Positions 8,351-17,576 of a DNA stretch of 33,354 nt are shown in pieces. Below the pieces are notes generated by a model. The model was not told where the DNA came from, made no database searches, and saw only the letters and a list, made by a program, of their open reading frames with translations. Position numbers and translations under genes: made by a program. The stretch is from NCBI GenBank assembly GCA_024640885.1, contig JAHEEC010000042.1, positions 1 through 33,354 on the forward strand, read 5' to 3'. Each line of letters opens with the position of its first letter. Within the stretch, counting starts at the first letter, position 1. Source of the DNA: Bacteroidota bacterium. GTDB taxonomy: Bacteria; Bacteroidota; Bacteroidia; Bacteroidales; GCA-2748055.

Positions 8351-9439
8351 ATGGGAGAGAATATGATTTTGGTGAGGTTGGAAGGGGTGAATGCCAGGTT
8401 TGAGGAGGTTGGGCAGCTAATCACCGATCCGTCGGTGATCACCGACATGAAACGCTATGTCAGGTTGAACCGGGAATACAAACAACTGGAACCGGTCATC
8501 ACGGCATTCAATGCATATAAGAACCTGTTGAGCAACATTCAGAGTGCAAAGGGGATTATTTCAGGGGAGAAGGATGAGGAACTGAGGGAAATGGCCAAGG
8601 AGGAACTGGAAATCTACAATGAACAACTTGCTGCATTGGATGACGATATTAAGCTTCTTCTGCTGCCCCAGGATCCTGAAGATGACAAGAATGCCATTGT
8701 GGAGATCAGGGCTGGTACAGGTGGGGATGAAGCCAGTATCTTTGCCGGCGACCTCTTCAGAATGTATAGCAAATTCTTTGAAACCAAAGGATGGAAAGCT
8801 TCGACCACAAGTTTCACAGAAGGGACAGTGGGGGGATATAAGGAGATTATCATCGATGTGAACGGGGAAGGAGTCTATGGCATCATGAAGTATGAATCCG
8901 GTGTACACCGGGTGCAGCGGGTCCCACAGACAGAGACCCAGGGACGGGTCCACACCTCCGCAGCAACAGTGGCGGTATTGCCGGAAGCTGAGGATTTTGA
9001 GGTTGAGGTTAAACAATCGGATATTCGGAAGGACACCTACTGTTCTTCGGGTCCGGGTGGCCAGTCTGTAAATACAACTTATTCGGCCATACGCCTGACC
9101 CATATCCCATCCGGGATCGTGGTCACCTGCCAGGATGAAAAGTCCCAGTTGAAGAATCTGGATAAGGCCATGAAAGAGTTGAGAGCCAGGTTATATAACC
9201 TTGAATATCAGAAACGGATGGATAGCATCTCTTCCAAGAGGAAGACCATGGTTTCCTCCGGCGATCGCTCGGCCAAGATCCGAACCTACAACTATCCGCA
9301 GGGGAGGGTCACTGATCACAGGATCAACCTGACATTGTACAACCTTCATTCGATCATAAACGGGGATCTGCAGGAAATCATTGATAAACTCCAGATGGCT
9401 GAGAATGCCGAACGGTTGAAGGAGAGTGGAATGGAGTAA
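8351..9439 (+). CDS. prfA: Peptide chain release factor 1
   Basis: A 362-residue class I release factor that reads UAA and UAG in the ribosomal A site and triggers peptide release. It is RF1 and not RF2, because the stop-codon recognition segment is [15 protein letters not shown], a P-x-T tripeptide at 192-194, where RF2 has SPF. The catalytic GGQ is at 236-238 in [12 protein letters not shown], and the downstream [10 protein letters not shown] is typical of the family. The N-terminal helical domain (about 1-105) is complete. The ATG at 8351 fits related RF1 N-termini; an ATG four codons later is a possible alternative. The gene sits 15 bp after purM and 27 bp before the preferred pyrF start. 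Confidence 0.97.
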   Translation: MGENMILVRLEGVNARFEEVGQLITDPSVITDMKRYVRLNREYKQLEPVITAFNAYKNLLSNIQSAKGIISGEKDEELREMAKEELEIYNEQLAALDDDIKLLLLPQDPEDDKNAIVEIRAGTGGDEASIFAGDLFRMYSKFFETKGWKASTTSFTEGTVGGYKEIIIDVNGEGVYGIMKYESGVHRVQRVPQTETQGRVHTSAATVAVLPEAEDFEVEVKQSDIRKDTYCSSGPGGQSVNTTYSAIRLTHIPSGIVVTCQDEKSQLKNLDKAMKELRARLYNLEYQKRMDSISSKRKTMVSSGDRSAKIRTYNYPQGRVTDHRINLTLYNLHSIINGDLQEIIDKLQMAENAERLKESGME

Positions 9440-9466
9440 TTTTTGTGTAGAGTAATCTTTTACCCA

Positions 9467-10297
9467 ATGAACGCCGAAGAACTATTCAGGAACATACAGC
9501 GCAAGAAGAGTTATCTGTGTGTGGGACTTGATACCGATTATCAAAAGATCCCTAAAATCCTGCTAGATCATGAATACCCTATTTTTGAATTCAATAGGCA
9601 TATCATTGATGCCACGGAGGACCTGGCAGTGGCTTACAAGCCCAACCTCGCCTTCTATGAGAGCATGGGGGCTGCAGGCTATATGAGCCTTGAACTGACA
9701 ATCACATACCTCAGAAAGCATTATCCCGATATATTTATCATTGCAGATGCAAAAAGGGGAGATATTGGCAATACTTCCCGCATGTACGCCAGTGCCTATT
9801 TCAAAACCCTTGATTGCGACGCAATCACCCTCTCACCCTATATGGGTTATGACAGCATTTCGCCTTTCCTGGAGGTGGAAGGGAAGTGGGCCATACTGCT
9901 GGCCCTCACATCCAACGAGGGTTCAAAGGATTTTCAGCAGGCAGCTCTAAAAGGAGACAAATTACTGTTTGAGCATGTAATAAAGACCAGTACCAGCTGG
10001 GGAACCGTCAATAATACAATGTACGTGGTGGGAGCGACCAAAGCAGAGGAATTGGCTCATATCCGCACAATCATTCCGGAGCATTTCCTGCTGGTGCCTG
10101 GCGTGGGGAGCCAGGGAGGAAGCCTCAGCGATGTGGCGGAGCATGGGATGAACGACCGGTGCGGATTACTGGTAAATGCCAGCAGATCAATTCTCTATGC
10201 CGATGGTACCAATAAATTTGAACAGGCAGCCAGGGAAGAGGCAACCAGGTTGCAAAAGCAGATGGAGATCACGCTGAAGAACCGGGAACTGATCTGA
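9467..10297 (+). CDS. pyrF: Orotidine 5'-phosphate decarboxylase, type 2
   Basis: A 276-residue OMP decarboxylase that makes UMP from OMP, the last step of de novo UMP synthesis. It belongs to the longer type 2 group: the opening LCVGLDTDYQKIP and the catalytic DAKRGDIGNT (Asp94, Lys96 and Asp99 form the charged network), then SPYMGYDS, LALTSNEGS and the phosphate-binding VPGVGSQGG. The ATG at 9467 gives the expected N-terminus. The frame extends upstream to a TTG at 9443, but those eight residues are not expected in the family. The gene closes the porE-like-purM-prfA-pyrF run. Its stop codon ends at 10297 and the stop of the convergent sucC gene begins at 10298, with no terminator between them. 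Confidence 0.95.
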   Translation: MNAEELFRNIQRKKSYLCVGLDTDYQKIPKILLDHEYPIFEFNRHIIDATEDLAVAYKPNLAFYESMGAAGYMSLELTITYLRKHYPDIFIIADAKRGDIGNTSRMYASAYFKTLDCDAITLSPYMGYDSISPFLEVEGKWAILLALTSNEGSKDFQQAALKGDKLLFEHVIKTSTSWGTVNNTMYVVGATKAEELAHIRTIIPEHFLLVPGVGSQGGSLSDVAEHGMNDRCGLLVNASRSILYADGTNKFEQAAREEATRLQKQMEITLKNRELI

Positions 10298-11488
10298 TTA
10301 ATTCACAAGTTCCTTCACCTTGGAAGCGGCTTCCTGGAGTGTAATGGCCGAGTGAACTTCGAGCCCGGAACCATCAATGAGGACCTTTGCCTCTTCAGCG
10401 TTTGTGCCCTGTAACCTGACGATCACCGGGATGTTGATGTGCCCGATGGTCCTGTAAGCCTCCACCACTCCTTCAGCCACCCTGTCGCAACGCACGATTC
10501 CGCCGAAAATATTGATGAGAATGGCTTTTACACTGGGATCTTTCAGGATAATCCTGAAACCGGCTTCCACGGTCTGAGCATTAGCAGTTCCACCCACATC
10601 CAGGAAATTGGCTGGTTCTCCACCTGAAAGCTTAATTATATCCATTGTGGCCATTGCCAGTCCTGCGCCGTTCACCATGCATCCCACGTTGCCATCCAGT
10701 TTGATAAAATTGAGGTTAAATTTGCCCGCTTCAACTTCAGCAGGATCCTCCTCATTCAGGTCCCTCATGGCTGCATAATTGGCGTGCCTGTAAAGCGCAT
10801 TGTCGTCAATATTGACCTTGGCATCAGCCGCGATGATCAGGTTGTCGGAGGTTTTAAATACAGGATTGATCTCAAAAAGGGAGGAGTCGGATTTTTCATA
10901 TGCCTGGTATAGCGAGGTGGCAAATTTCACCATCTGTTTGAAGGCCTGCCCGGATAATCCAAGGTTGAAGGCGATGCGCCTGGCCTGAAACGGAAGGATC
11001 CCGGTGTTGGGGTCGATATCCTCCCTGAAGATCAGGTGCGGGGTCTTTTCGGCTACGGTTTCAATGTCCATTCCACCCTCGGTGGAATACATGATAAGGT
11101 TCTTACCTGTTTCACGGTTTAAAAGGATGCTCATGTAAAACTCTTGCGGATCACTCTCGCCCGGATAATAGATTCCCTGCTCTATCAAAATTTTATGAAC
11201 TCTCTTCCCTTCGGGGCCTGTTTGGTGGGTGACCAGGGTCATTCCCAGGATTTCCTTGGCAAATGTCTTCACCTCATCCAGGGATCTGGCAATTTTAACT
11301 CCGCCCCCTTTTCCCCTTCCTCCTGCATGGATCTGGGCCTTCACGGCCCAGGTTCTTGCCCCTGTCTCTGCTTTAATGCGTTGTGCAGCTTCATAAGCTT
11401 CTTCAGGGGTATGGGCCACTTCACCGGCAGGAACCGCCACCCCGAATTGTTTCAGGATCTGTTTGCCCTGGAATTCGTGAATATTCAT
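10298..11488 (-). CDS. sucC: Succinyl-CoA synthetase beta subunit (ADP-forming type)
   Basis: A 396-residue beta subunit of succinyl-CoA synthetase, which interconverts succinyl-CoA and succinate with NDP phosphorylation in the TCA cycle. The protein opens with MNIHEFQGKQILKQFGV, followed by an ATP-grasp fold containing KAQIHAGGRGKGGGVK. Later come EINPVF, the KLDGNVGCMVNGAGLAM nucleotide-loop region and INIFGGIVRCD in the C-terminal CoA-ligase domain. The ATG at 11488 gives the canonical start; the frame stays open 22 codons upstream, but that extension is not family-like. Unusually, sucD (the alpha subunit) is not beside it on either side, so it must be elsewhere. A TAAATTTG -7 element lies 55 bp upstream. 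Confidence 0.95.
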   Translation of the reverse strand: MNIHEFQGKQILKQFGVAVPAGEVAHTPEEAYEAAQRIKAETGARTWAVKAQIHAGGRGKGGGVKIARSLDEVKTFAKEILGMTLVTHQTGPEGKRVHKILIEQGIYYPGESDPQEFYMSILLNRETGKNLIMYSTEGGMDIETVAEKTPHLIFREDIDPNTGILPFQARRIAFNLGLSGQAFKQMVKFATSLYQAYEKSDSSLFEINPVFKTSDNLIIAADAKVNIDDNALYRHANYAAMRDLNEEDPAEVEAGKFNLNFIKLDGNVGCMVNGAGLAMATMDIIKLSGGEPANFLDVGGTANAQTVEAGFRIILKDPSVKAILINIFGGIVRCDRVAEGVVEAYRTIGHINIPVIVRLQGTNAEEAKVLIDGSGLEVHSAITLQEAASKVKELVN

Positions 11489-11542
11489 ATTATTTTCTGT
11501 TTTTGAAATGCTACACCTGAACGGTTTGTCCGGATGCCCACA

Positions 11543-11550
11543 CAAATTTA
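11543..11550 (-). promoter_or_regulatory. Candidate -7 promoter element for sucC
   Basis: On the minus strand these bases read TAAATTTG, a full match to TAnnTTTG, 54 bp before the sucC start codon. A CTTT lies at the -33 position, about 19 bp further upstream, a weak match to TTTG. Confidence 0.45.
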
Positions 11551-11668
11551 GCAATATGAAATGATTGTGAAAGGGAAAACCATAGGAACTGAGACAGCGC
11601 CGAAGAAAATGTGGAAGTGAGCAGGGGGAAGGGATTAAAAATGGTAATTTCGTTGAAAACAGTGCGCG

Positions 11669-12205
11669 ATGAGGAAATTGTTAAATGAGGAACTGGGTCG
11701 GTTGACTTTGGAGAAATATAAAGAATCGGAAAAAATTCCTGTGCTGGCAGTGCTGGATAACATCAGGAGTCAGAACAATATAGGATCGATTTTTCGCACT
11801 GCCGATGCTTTTCGCCTGGAAGGGATTTATCTTTGCGGTATCACCGCCACGCCACCACACAGGGAGATCCATAAGACTGCCCTTGGAGCCACCGAGTCGG
11901 TCGACTGGACATACTTTAAGACCACAATGGAGGCTGTCAGACAATTAAAGAAGAACGGTTACCAGGTTTTCTCGGTGGAACAGGCCGAGGGGTCCCTGAG
12001 TCCCGACCAGATTAAATTTCGTAAGGACCAGAAATATGCCCTGGTCTTTGGCCATGAAGTCCGTGGAGTGGGAGAAGATTTGCTTGAAATGAGTGACGGC
12101 TGTATCGAAATACCCCAGTTCGGGACAAAACACTCCCTGAATATTTCGGTGGCAGCTGGAATAGTGATCTGGGAAGTATTCAGGCATTTTTCACTTCAGA
12201 ACTGA
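11669..12205 (+). CDS. SpoU/TrmH family RNA 2'-O-methyltransferase
   Basis: A 178-residue SPOUT-class methyltransferase that transfers a methyl group from SAM to a ribose 2'-OH in tRNA or rRNA. The three family motifs are present in order: motif 1 NIGSIFRTADAF (Asn and Arg, catalytic region), motif 2 LVFGHEVRGVGEDLL, and motif 3 IPQFGTKHSLNISVAAGIVIWE, which forms the SAM-binding knot. There is no N-terminal substrate-binding extension, so this is a minimal catalytic-domain protein similar in size to TrmL or short TrmH-like proteins. The target nucleotide cannot be deduced. It is divergent from sucC (180 bp between start codons) and converges with the TPR lipoprotein gene across a bidirectional terminator. 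Confidence 0.9.
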   Translation: MRKLLNEELGRLTLEKYKESEKIPVLAVLDNIRSQNNIGSIFRTADAFRLEGIYLCGITATPPHREIHKTALGATESVDWTYFKTTMEAVRQLKKNGYQVFSVEQAEGSLSPDQIKFRKDQKYALVFGHEVRGVGEDLLEMSDGCIEIPQFGTKHSLNISVAAGIVIWEVFRHFSLQN

Positions 12206-12274
12206 CCGTTCCGGCCCCATTGGTCCATAATTCCTTCCGGTTCTGATAACCTGTGGGCCGGGAATTGAAGATGC

Positions 12275-12309
12275 AAAAAAAAGGCTGTCCCGAAAGGGGC
12301 AGCCTTTTT
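12275..12309. terminator. Bidirectional terminator between convergent genes
   Basis: GGCTGTCCC (12283-12291) pairs with GGGGCAGCC (12296-12304) around a GAAA tetraloop. Eight A precede the stem and five T follow it, so it can stop transcription from the methyltransferase gene on the plus strand and from the lipoprotein gene on the minus strand. Confidence 0.88.
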
Positions 12310-12328
12310 AAATATAATACGTTCTATC

Positions 12329-14047
12329 TTACTCTACGAGGGCTTTGAATCCTGGCTCATTGAAAAGCTTGGAGAATTCAAGGTCATTCTTGGCGCGGTC
12401 CTTCATCCACTGAGGCTCACCACAGGTAGCAATGGCATTCTTCAGGTTGTCAATGGCCACATCCGGCTTGTCCTGGTTTGCTGCAATAATTGCAAGCAGG
12501 TAACTGCGGTATGGGGACTGTTCCTGCAGGTTGGCTGCGGTTCTCCAGGCACCCTGGTCATCACCATTCAGGTATTTGGCAAGGGCAGCATTGTATGAAG
12601 CCTCACTCCCAAAGTAATTCAGGGCTGATTGATAATCACCGTCGATAATATTCACAATACCCAGGTTGTAATTTACATCAGCTCCTGCTCCCAGGGAAGC
12701 TGTAAAGGCCTCTTTGGCAGCTGCAACTTCACCCTTTTTGAGTGCTACGGCGCCCAGGTTGTTGTTAATGATGTCATGATCCTTGATGGCCTTGGCAGCC
12801 TTAAAAGCTGCAGCAGCTTCATCAACTTTGCCCATGTTGAAAAGTACGGATCCCATGTTGTTATGGGCACGCAGACAACCGGGGGACACCTGGGTGGCTT
12901 TTTTGTAGATTGCAACTTTGGTTGCATCATCGGCCACCAGCGTGGCAGTGTGCAGAAGCTCTTCCAGTACAAGTGTATCGGGATTGCTGGTCCAAAGATC
13001 TGTAAGTTCGGTATCGCTCCATCCAATTTTTTCCATGTTCACAGTGAACTTGGACCTCCTGAGCTGAGGAAGGATCTCCTCTGCGATCACTTCAAATGCA
13101 GCTGAAAGGTTCCTGATCTCCTGTTCACGGACAACCGGGTCTGAGTGCATGCTGAGAACCCTGAGGATCATCTCCTTATCCTGAATATTTGAAGCTTCCA
13201 TTGCTTTTTTGAAACCATCCCAGTCTTCAGGGGTGGCAAGCAGGCTCAACAATTCATCTGCAATCTGGACTTTAGACTTTTTCAATTGACCGCTCAGGTA
13301 AGTCTGGGCAGTTTTCTGCCGCTGACCGGCAAGCCTGGTATTCAGATCAAGTTCTCCATCAGGTGATGCGTAAGCTGAGATTTCTAATCCCTTGAGGGCA
13401 AGCCTCTCGTTCTCATTGGTCTGCTTGATGACATCGTTAAGCTTGGAGATCTCATCCTTGCCTGTTTCGCTCTTGCGTACATCAGCCCTGTTGATTACGT
13501 ACTTGATATCGGCCACATAGGCTTCGGGAACAATTTGCTGATAGTGGTCTGCAAAAGTCAGCACCCTTGGATCTTTTGAAACCATTTGTGGAGTGGCAAT
13601 GATACCGTCAGCAAGTTTCACATCTCCCAGATCAGCTGTTTTATCTTTAATTGCAGCGGTAACAGAGAAGTAGAGTTCTGACCTCAACATAACATCTTCA
13701 TATCCGAAGGTGTTGGATGTGCTGGCTTTGCCGCCATTGTCAAAACTGATTGGTTTATTGTTCTCGGTAACATCCTGCCCCTGAAGAACGAGAGATTTAA
13801 GTTCCTTTTCTCCTCCTTCATACTTAAGAACCGGTGTGAGCGTAACAACAGCTTTCTTGTTGAAATACTTGGCCGGATAGTTAACGTCGACAGTTACATC
13901 CACTTCCCCGCCATGCATTTCGAGTACTTCAGGTGTTACTTTGTAGCTCACCTGGTCAGCTTCTTTGACCATCTTATTGAGGCCACCGCAACTGGACAGT
14001 ACTGCTGCTGCGAGAATAAAAATCGCAAGGTTTTTGAGGTTTTTCAT
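12329..14047 (-). CDS. Lipoprotein with OmpA-like segment and TPR repeats
   Basis: A 572-residue lipoprotein of unknown function. Residues 1-19 are a signal peptide and the lipobox is LSSC with C20 as the lipidated residue. An N-terminal beta-rich part (about 30-180) is followed by a segment resembling the OmpA C-terminal fold (about 185-255, containing ISAYASPDGELDLN, then a GQRQKTAQTYL helix). A mid part of about 110 residues is helical, and at least three TPR-like units (about 385-500) carry NNMGSVLFNMGKVDEAAAAF, NNLGAVALKKGEVAAAKEAF and YNLGIVNIIDGDYQSALNYF. Such a layout suggests a periplasm-facing outer-membrane scaffold that touches peptidoglycan, but no substrate or partner is evident. 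It is monocistronic, with a candidate -7 element upstream and a terminator 20 bp downstream. Confidence 0.8.
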   Translation of the reverse strand: MKNLKNLAIFILAAAVLSSCGGLNKMVKEADQVSYKVTPEVLEMHGGEVDVTVDVNYPAKYFNKKAVVTLTPVLKYEGGEKELKSLVLQGQDVTENNKPISFDNGGKASTSNTFGYEDVMLRSELYFSVTAAIKDKTADLGDVKLADGIIATPQMVSKDPRVLTFADHYQQIVPEAYVADIKYVINRADVRKSETGKDEISKLNDVIKQTNENERLALKGLEISAYASPDGELDLNTRLAGQRQKTAQTYLSGQLKKSKVQIADELLSLLATPEDWDGFKKAMEASNIQDKEMILRVLSMHSDPVVREQEIRNLSAAFEVIAEEILPQLRRSKFTVNMEKIGWSDTELTDLWTSNPDTLVLEELLHTATLVADDATKVAIYKKATQVSPGCLRAHNNMGSVLFNMGKVDEAAAAFKAAKAIKDHDIINNNLGAVALKKGEVAAAKEAFTASLGAGADVNYNLGIVNIIDGDYQSALNYFGSEASYNAALAKYLNGDDQGAWRTAANLQEQSPYRSYLLAIIAANQDKPDVAIDNLKNAIATCGEPQWMKDRAKNDLEFSKLFNEPGFKALVE

Positions 14048-14105
14048 AACAATCTGGATATTTGTTTAATATTTAGTGATTTCAGTGGTTAATTCAATTC
14101 TAATG

Positions 14106-14113
14106 CAAACTTA
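14106..14113 (-). promoter_or_regulatory. Candidate -7 promoter element for the TPR lipoprotein
   Basis: The minus strand reads TAAGTTTG, matching TAnnTTTG, 58 bp before the start codon at 14047. No clear -33 TTTG lies at the normal distance. Confidence 0.4.
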
Positions 14114-14163
14114 ATAATGTTTTTGAAAAAAATAAAGAATTATGGGCGTAATGCCTATAATTG

Positions 14164-14799
14164 TTACAAAATTAGCATGTTCATACCTGGCATGTAATCA
14201 GTCTCAAAGATACGTTTTTTAATTATTTGATAATCTGATTTATTATTCACAAAATCAACGGTGCTCGTATCCACCACCAGAATCCTCAATTCGGTCTGCG
14301 ATCGGAAGAAACCAAAATACCCATCCTGGATTTCTTTCAGGTATTCTGGCTGGATTTTTTGCTCGTAGGACCGGCCCCTTTTCCTGATGTTTTTCAGCAG
14401 CTTTTCCACTGGAAGATGAAGGTATATGTAAAGATCCGGTTTGGGAACCTGGAGATTAATAATGTTGAACAGCCTCTCAAACAGCTTCATTTCATCTTTT
14501 TTCAGGTTGTATTTACTAAAAATAAATGATTTTGAAAGATAGTAGTCACTGACTACCATTTGTCCGAACAGGTCGGGGTGTCCCAATTCGGTCTTGATTT
14601 GCTGGTATCGCTCGGCCAGGAATGAAAGCTCCAGTTGAAATGCATACCTTTCCGGGTCCTCATAGAACCGGGCCAGGAAAGGATTGTCGCTGAACTGCTC
14701 AAGGATCAGGCGGCTGCCTGTCTCTTCAGCCAGCATGGTGGCGAAGCTTGTTTTGCCCGCACCGATGTTTCCTTCAATAACTAAATAGTTGTACTTCAA
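14164..14799 (-). CDS. Deoxynucleoside kinase
   Basis: A 211-residue kinase of the deoxyadenosine/deoxyguanosine kinase family, which phosphorylates deoxynucleosides with ATP or GTP for nucleotide salvage. The P-loop GNIGAGKT is at residues 10-17. LILEQFSDNPFL gives the catalytic Glu and substrate pocket, VVSDYYLSKSF occupies the position of the ERS/DRS-type motif, and the LID segment is IRKRGRSYEQ. The reading frame has no usable ATG before the P-loop, and the start at 14799 is a TTG placed where the family normally begins (MKYNYLVIEGNIG), so a TTG start codon is proposed. Which deoxynucleoside is preferred cannot be seen. It is upstream of the TPR lipoprotein on the same strand but probably separately promoted. 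Confidence 0.88.
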   Translation of the reverse strand: MKYNYLVIEGNIGAGKTSFATMLAEETGSRLILEQFSDNPFLARFYEDPERYAFQLELSFLAERYQQIKTELGHPDLFGQMVVSDYYLSKSFIFSKYNLKKDEMKLFERLFNIINLQVPKPDLYIYLHLPVEKLLKNIRKRGRSYEQKIQPEYLKEIQDGYFGFFRSQTELRILVVDTSTVDFVNNKSDYQIIKKRIFETDYMPGMNMLIL

Positions 14800-14892
14800 A
14801 TGATTACAAATATCCCAATGAAACCATCTAAAATAACAAAACTTGGTGGGAAAGGGTAATCGCCAACCAATATTTTAATTAATTTTTTCGCA

Positions 14893-14924
14893 TAAAAAAA
14901 ACCCCGTTCGGATTGAACGGGGTT
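14893..14924 (-). terminator. Rho-independent terminator of pnp
   Basis: A perfect 10-bp stem, AACCCCGTTC at 14900-14909 with GAACGGGGTT at 14915-14924, loop GGATT. On the minus strand it is followed by a run of T encoded by the A tract at 14894-14901. It lies just beyond the pnp stop codon. Confidence 0.92.
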
Positions 14925-14936
14925 GGAAACGAACAA

Positions 14937-17087
14937 TTAGTCGTTCTTTTTTTCAGGTTTCGGCAGGAGCGCTTTCCTGGAAAGCTTCAGTTTTCCATTT
15001 TTTTCGTCAACGGCCAGGAGTTTAACCTCAATCACATCACCCTCTTTCAGCACTTCTTCCACCTTCTCGAGCCTTCTCCACTCAATCTCTGAGATGTGAA
15101 GGAGTCCATCCTTGCCGGGAAGGATCTCAACAAACGCTCCATAGGGAGTGATTGTTTTCACCTTTCCTTTATAAATCTCACCTGGTTCAGGTATGGCCAC
15201 GATCCCTTTGATCCAGTCCATTGCTGCGTCGATGGATGCCTTGTCAATTGCAAAGACATCCACCTTGCCCACGTTGCCAACCTCCTCAATGGTTATTGTA
15301 CTGTTGGTCTCCGCCTGGATCTCCTGGATCACCTTACCACCCGGGCCAATGACCGCACCGATCATGTCTTTGGGGATCTCGATTCTTTCGATCCTCGGGG
15401 TGTGAGGTTTGAAATCTGCATTTGGTTTGGAAAGGGTCTTGTTCATCTCATCCAGGATGTGCAACCTGCCTTTTCGGGCCTGCTCCAACGCCTGGCTAAG
15501 AATTTCATAGGAGAGCCCCTCCACCTTGATGTCCATTTGTGTGGCAGTGATGCCGTCACGTGTCCCTGTGACTTTGAAGTCCATATCGCCCAGGTGATCT
15601 TCATCTCCCAGTATATCTGAAAGGACCGCATATTTATCGGATCCCTTATCGGTGATCAGTCCCATGGCAATGCCGGAGACCGGTTTCTTGATCTGTACAC
15701 CTGCATCCATCAGTGCCAGGGTACCGGCACACACAGTAGCCATTGAGGAAGAACCATTCGATTCAAGGATGTCAGAAACGATCCTGACGGCATAGGGAAG
15801 CTCATCCGATGGCGGAAGCATTCTTTTCAATGCCCTGTGCGCCAGGTTTCCATGTCCAACTTCCCTGCGGCTGGTCCCCCTGGATGGTCTTGCGTCACCA
15901 GTGGAAAAAGGTGGAAAATTATAGTGAAGCACAAACTTTTCGGTTCCCTTTTTCAGGACATCATCAATCATCTTCATGTCCATTTTGGTACCCAGTGTGA
16001 CAGTGGTAATGGATTGTGTTTCTCCCCTTGTGAATACAGACGATCCATGAGCGGAGGGCAGGTAATCCACTTCGGACCAGATGCCCCGGATCTCATCGGT
16101 CTTTCTTCCATCAAGCCTAAGGGCTTCGTCCAGGATCACCCGGCGGACCGCCTCCTTCTCCACATCGTGGTAATATTTGCTAACCAGCATATCATTCACT
16201 TCACCACCTTCGCCGGCCTCTTCGGTAAGTTTTGCAAGAAAATCCTCCTTTACCTTGGCAAATGCCTCACTTCTTGCGTGTTTGTCGGCATTGGACGACT
16301 TGGCAATGTGAAAGGCAGCTTCGTAAGTTTCATCCCAAACCCGTTTTGAGAGTGCTTCATCCTTAATTTCATGGCTATACTCGCGCTTTTGCTCTTTTCC
16401 AACTTTTTTTGACAGGGCAAGCTGCGCCTTGCACATGGGTTTGATGGCATCATGGGCGAATTTGATGGCTTCCAGCATGTCTGCTTCTGAAACCTCGTTC
16501 ATCTCTCCCTCTACCATCAGGATGTTGTCCATTGTGGCACCCACCACAATCTCGATATCTGCTTCCTCGATCTGGCTAAATGTAGGATTCACTACCAGTT
16601 CTCCGTTCACCCTTGCCACGCGTACTTCTGAAATGGGGCCATGGAAAGGCACATCGGAAACCGCCAGTGCAGCAGATGCCGCCAATCCTGCAAGTGCATC
16701 CGGCGGGGTATCGTTTTCAGCTGACATCAGGGTCACATTGACGAATGTCTCAGCATGGAAATCGTCGGGGAACAGGGGGCGAAGCGCCCGGTCCACAAGC
16801 CTGGCAACCAATATCTCATAATCCGATGGCCTGGCCTCACGTTTAAGAAATCCCCCCGGGAACTTTCCCAATGAGGCGTATTTCTCTTTATAATCAACAG
16901 AGAGTGGCATGAAATCCACGTCCTCTTTGGCTTCTTTTGCGCTTACCACGGTGGCCAGCATCATGGTCTTGCCCATTCTGACCATTACGGCTCCATCTGC
17001 CTGCTTTGCAAGGACACCTGTTTCTAAAATGATTGAACGACCATCACCAAGGTCTATACTCTCTTTAATAACTTCTGGTTTCGACAT
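14937..17087 (-). CDS. pnp: Polynucleotide phosphorylase
   Basis: A 716-residue 3'-5' exoribonuclease that degrades RNA phosphorolytically and takes part in mRNA turnover. Two RNase PH-like domains are visible, the first beginning with [17 protein letters not shown] and the second containing [15 protein letters not shown] and the catalytic/metal segment [16 protein letters not shown]. They are joined by an alpha-helical linker. A KH domain follows ([20 protein letters not shown]), then a C-terminal S1 domain ([19 protein letters not shown] through [11 protein letters not shown]). Length is standard and nothing is missing. rpsO lies directly upstream in the same direction, the classical rpsO-pnp order, with a hairpin and T-run between them that may reduce read-through into pnp. 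Confidence 0.98.
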   Translation of the reverse strand: MSKPEVIKESIDLGDGRSIILETGVLAKQADGAVMVRMGKTMMLATVVSAKEAKEDVDFMPLSVDYKEKYASLGKFPGGFLKREARPSDYEILVARLVDRALRPLFPDDFHAETFVNVTLMSAENDTPPDALAGLAASAALAVSDVPFHGPISEVRVARVNGELVVNPTFSQIEEADIEIVVGATMDNILMVEGEMNEVSEADMLEAIKFAHDAIKPMCKAQLALSKKVGKEQKREYSHEIKDEALSKRVWDETYEAAFHIAKSSNADKHARSEAFAKVKEDFLAKLTEEAGEGGEVNDMLVSKYYHDVEKEAVRRVILDEALRLDGRKTDEIRGIWSEVDYLPSAHGSSVFTRGETQSITTVTLGTKMDMKMIDDVLKKGTEKFVLHYNFPPFSTGDARPSRGTSRREVGHGNLAHRALKRMLPPSDELPYAVRIVSDILESNGSSSMATVCAGTLALMDAGVQIKKPVSGIAMGLITDKGSDKYAVLSDILGDEDHLGDMDFKVTGTRDGITATQMDIKVEGLSYEILSQALEQARKGRLHILDEMNKTLSKPNADFKPHTPRIERIEIPKDMIGAVIGPGGKVIQEIQAETNSTITIEEVGNVGKVDVFAIDKASIDAAMDWIKGIVAIPEPGEIYKGKVKTITPYGAFVEILPGKDGLLHISEIEWRRLEKVEEVLKEGDVIEVKLLAVDEKNGKLKLSRKALLPKPEKKND

Positions 17088-17114
17088 AATAATTGATTAA
17101 ACGGTATGAGTAAG

Positions 17115-17145
17115 AAAAAAAGGCAATCGAATAATTGCCTTTTTT
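17115..17145 (-). terminator. Terminator/attenuator between rpsO and pnp
   Basis: The plus strand shows AGGCAAT (17121-17127) and ATTGCCT (17134-17140) flanked by an A run and a T run, so the minus-strand transcript forms a short stem followed by seven U. It lies about 20 bp after the rpsO stop and 28 bp before the pnp start. In this position it may end most rpsO transcripts and leave a minority to continue into pnp. Confidence 0.75.
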
Positions 17146-17159
17146 CCATTGAAAGATAC

Positions 17160-17429
17160 TTATTTTCTGATTTTCAGGGATTTGATAATTGCGCGATACC
17201 TCTCAATATCCTTTTCCTTGAGATAATCCAGCAATTTTCTCCGCTTACCTACAAGTTTGAGGAGAGCCCTTTGGGTACTGTAGTCTTTTTTGTTGGTCAG
17301 CAGGTGCTGCGTAAGGTGATTGATCCTCGTGGTAAAGATTGCGATCTGGCCTTCGGCTGAACCTGTATCAGCCTCGGATTTGCCATACTTCTTGAAGATG
17401 TCCTTCTTCTTCTCCGTTGTTAAATACAT
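17160..17429 (-). CDS. rpsO: 30S ribosomal protein S15
   Basis: An 89-residue S15, the primary 16S rRNA-binding protein of the platform that contacts the central domain. The sequence MYLTTEKKKDIFKKYG, then DTGSAEGQIAIFTTRINHL with the HLLTNKKDYSTQRALLKLVGKRRKLL helix pair, is diagnostic, and the length matches the family. Basic residues dominate the C-terminus. It precedes pnp as in many bacteria. A complete Bacteroidota promoter (-33 GTTG, 19-bp spacer, -7 TACCTTTG) lies 44 bp upstream, leaving a leader of about 40 nt. In other bacteria S15 represses its own translation through its leader; a comparable fold was not evident here. Confidence 0.98.
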   Translation of the reverse strand: MYLTTEKKKDIFKKYGKSEADTGSAEGQIAIFTTRINHLTQHLLTNKKDYSTQRALLKLVGKRRKLLDYLKEKDIERYRAIIKSLKIRK

Positions 17430-17472
17430 CCTGTTTTTCTGCTTTATGGTACCTGTTTCAAAAATTGAGTTG

Positions 17473-17503
17473 CAAAGGTATTTATTTTTTTTGATTTAAC
17501 AAC
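17473..17503 (-). promoter_or_regulatory. Bacteroidota-type promoter of rpsO-pnp
   Basis: On the minus strand GTTG (-33) is followed by a 19-bp A/T-rich spacer and TACCTTTG (-7). Both elements and their spacing match the Bacteroidota housekeeping promoter (TTTG, about 19 bp, TAnnTTTG). This is the best promoter in the window. Confidence 0.78.
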
Positions 17504-17576
17504 CGGGATTCATAAGATTTTCAGCTCTGACTATCTGCAGGGAATCAAACAATTAGCTCCGTTGCTGACCATCCCT

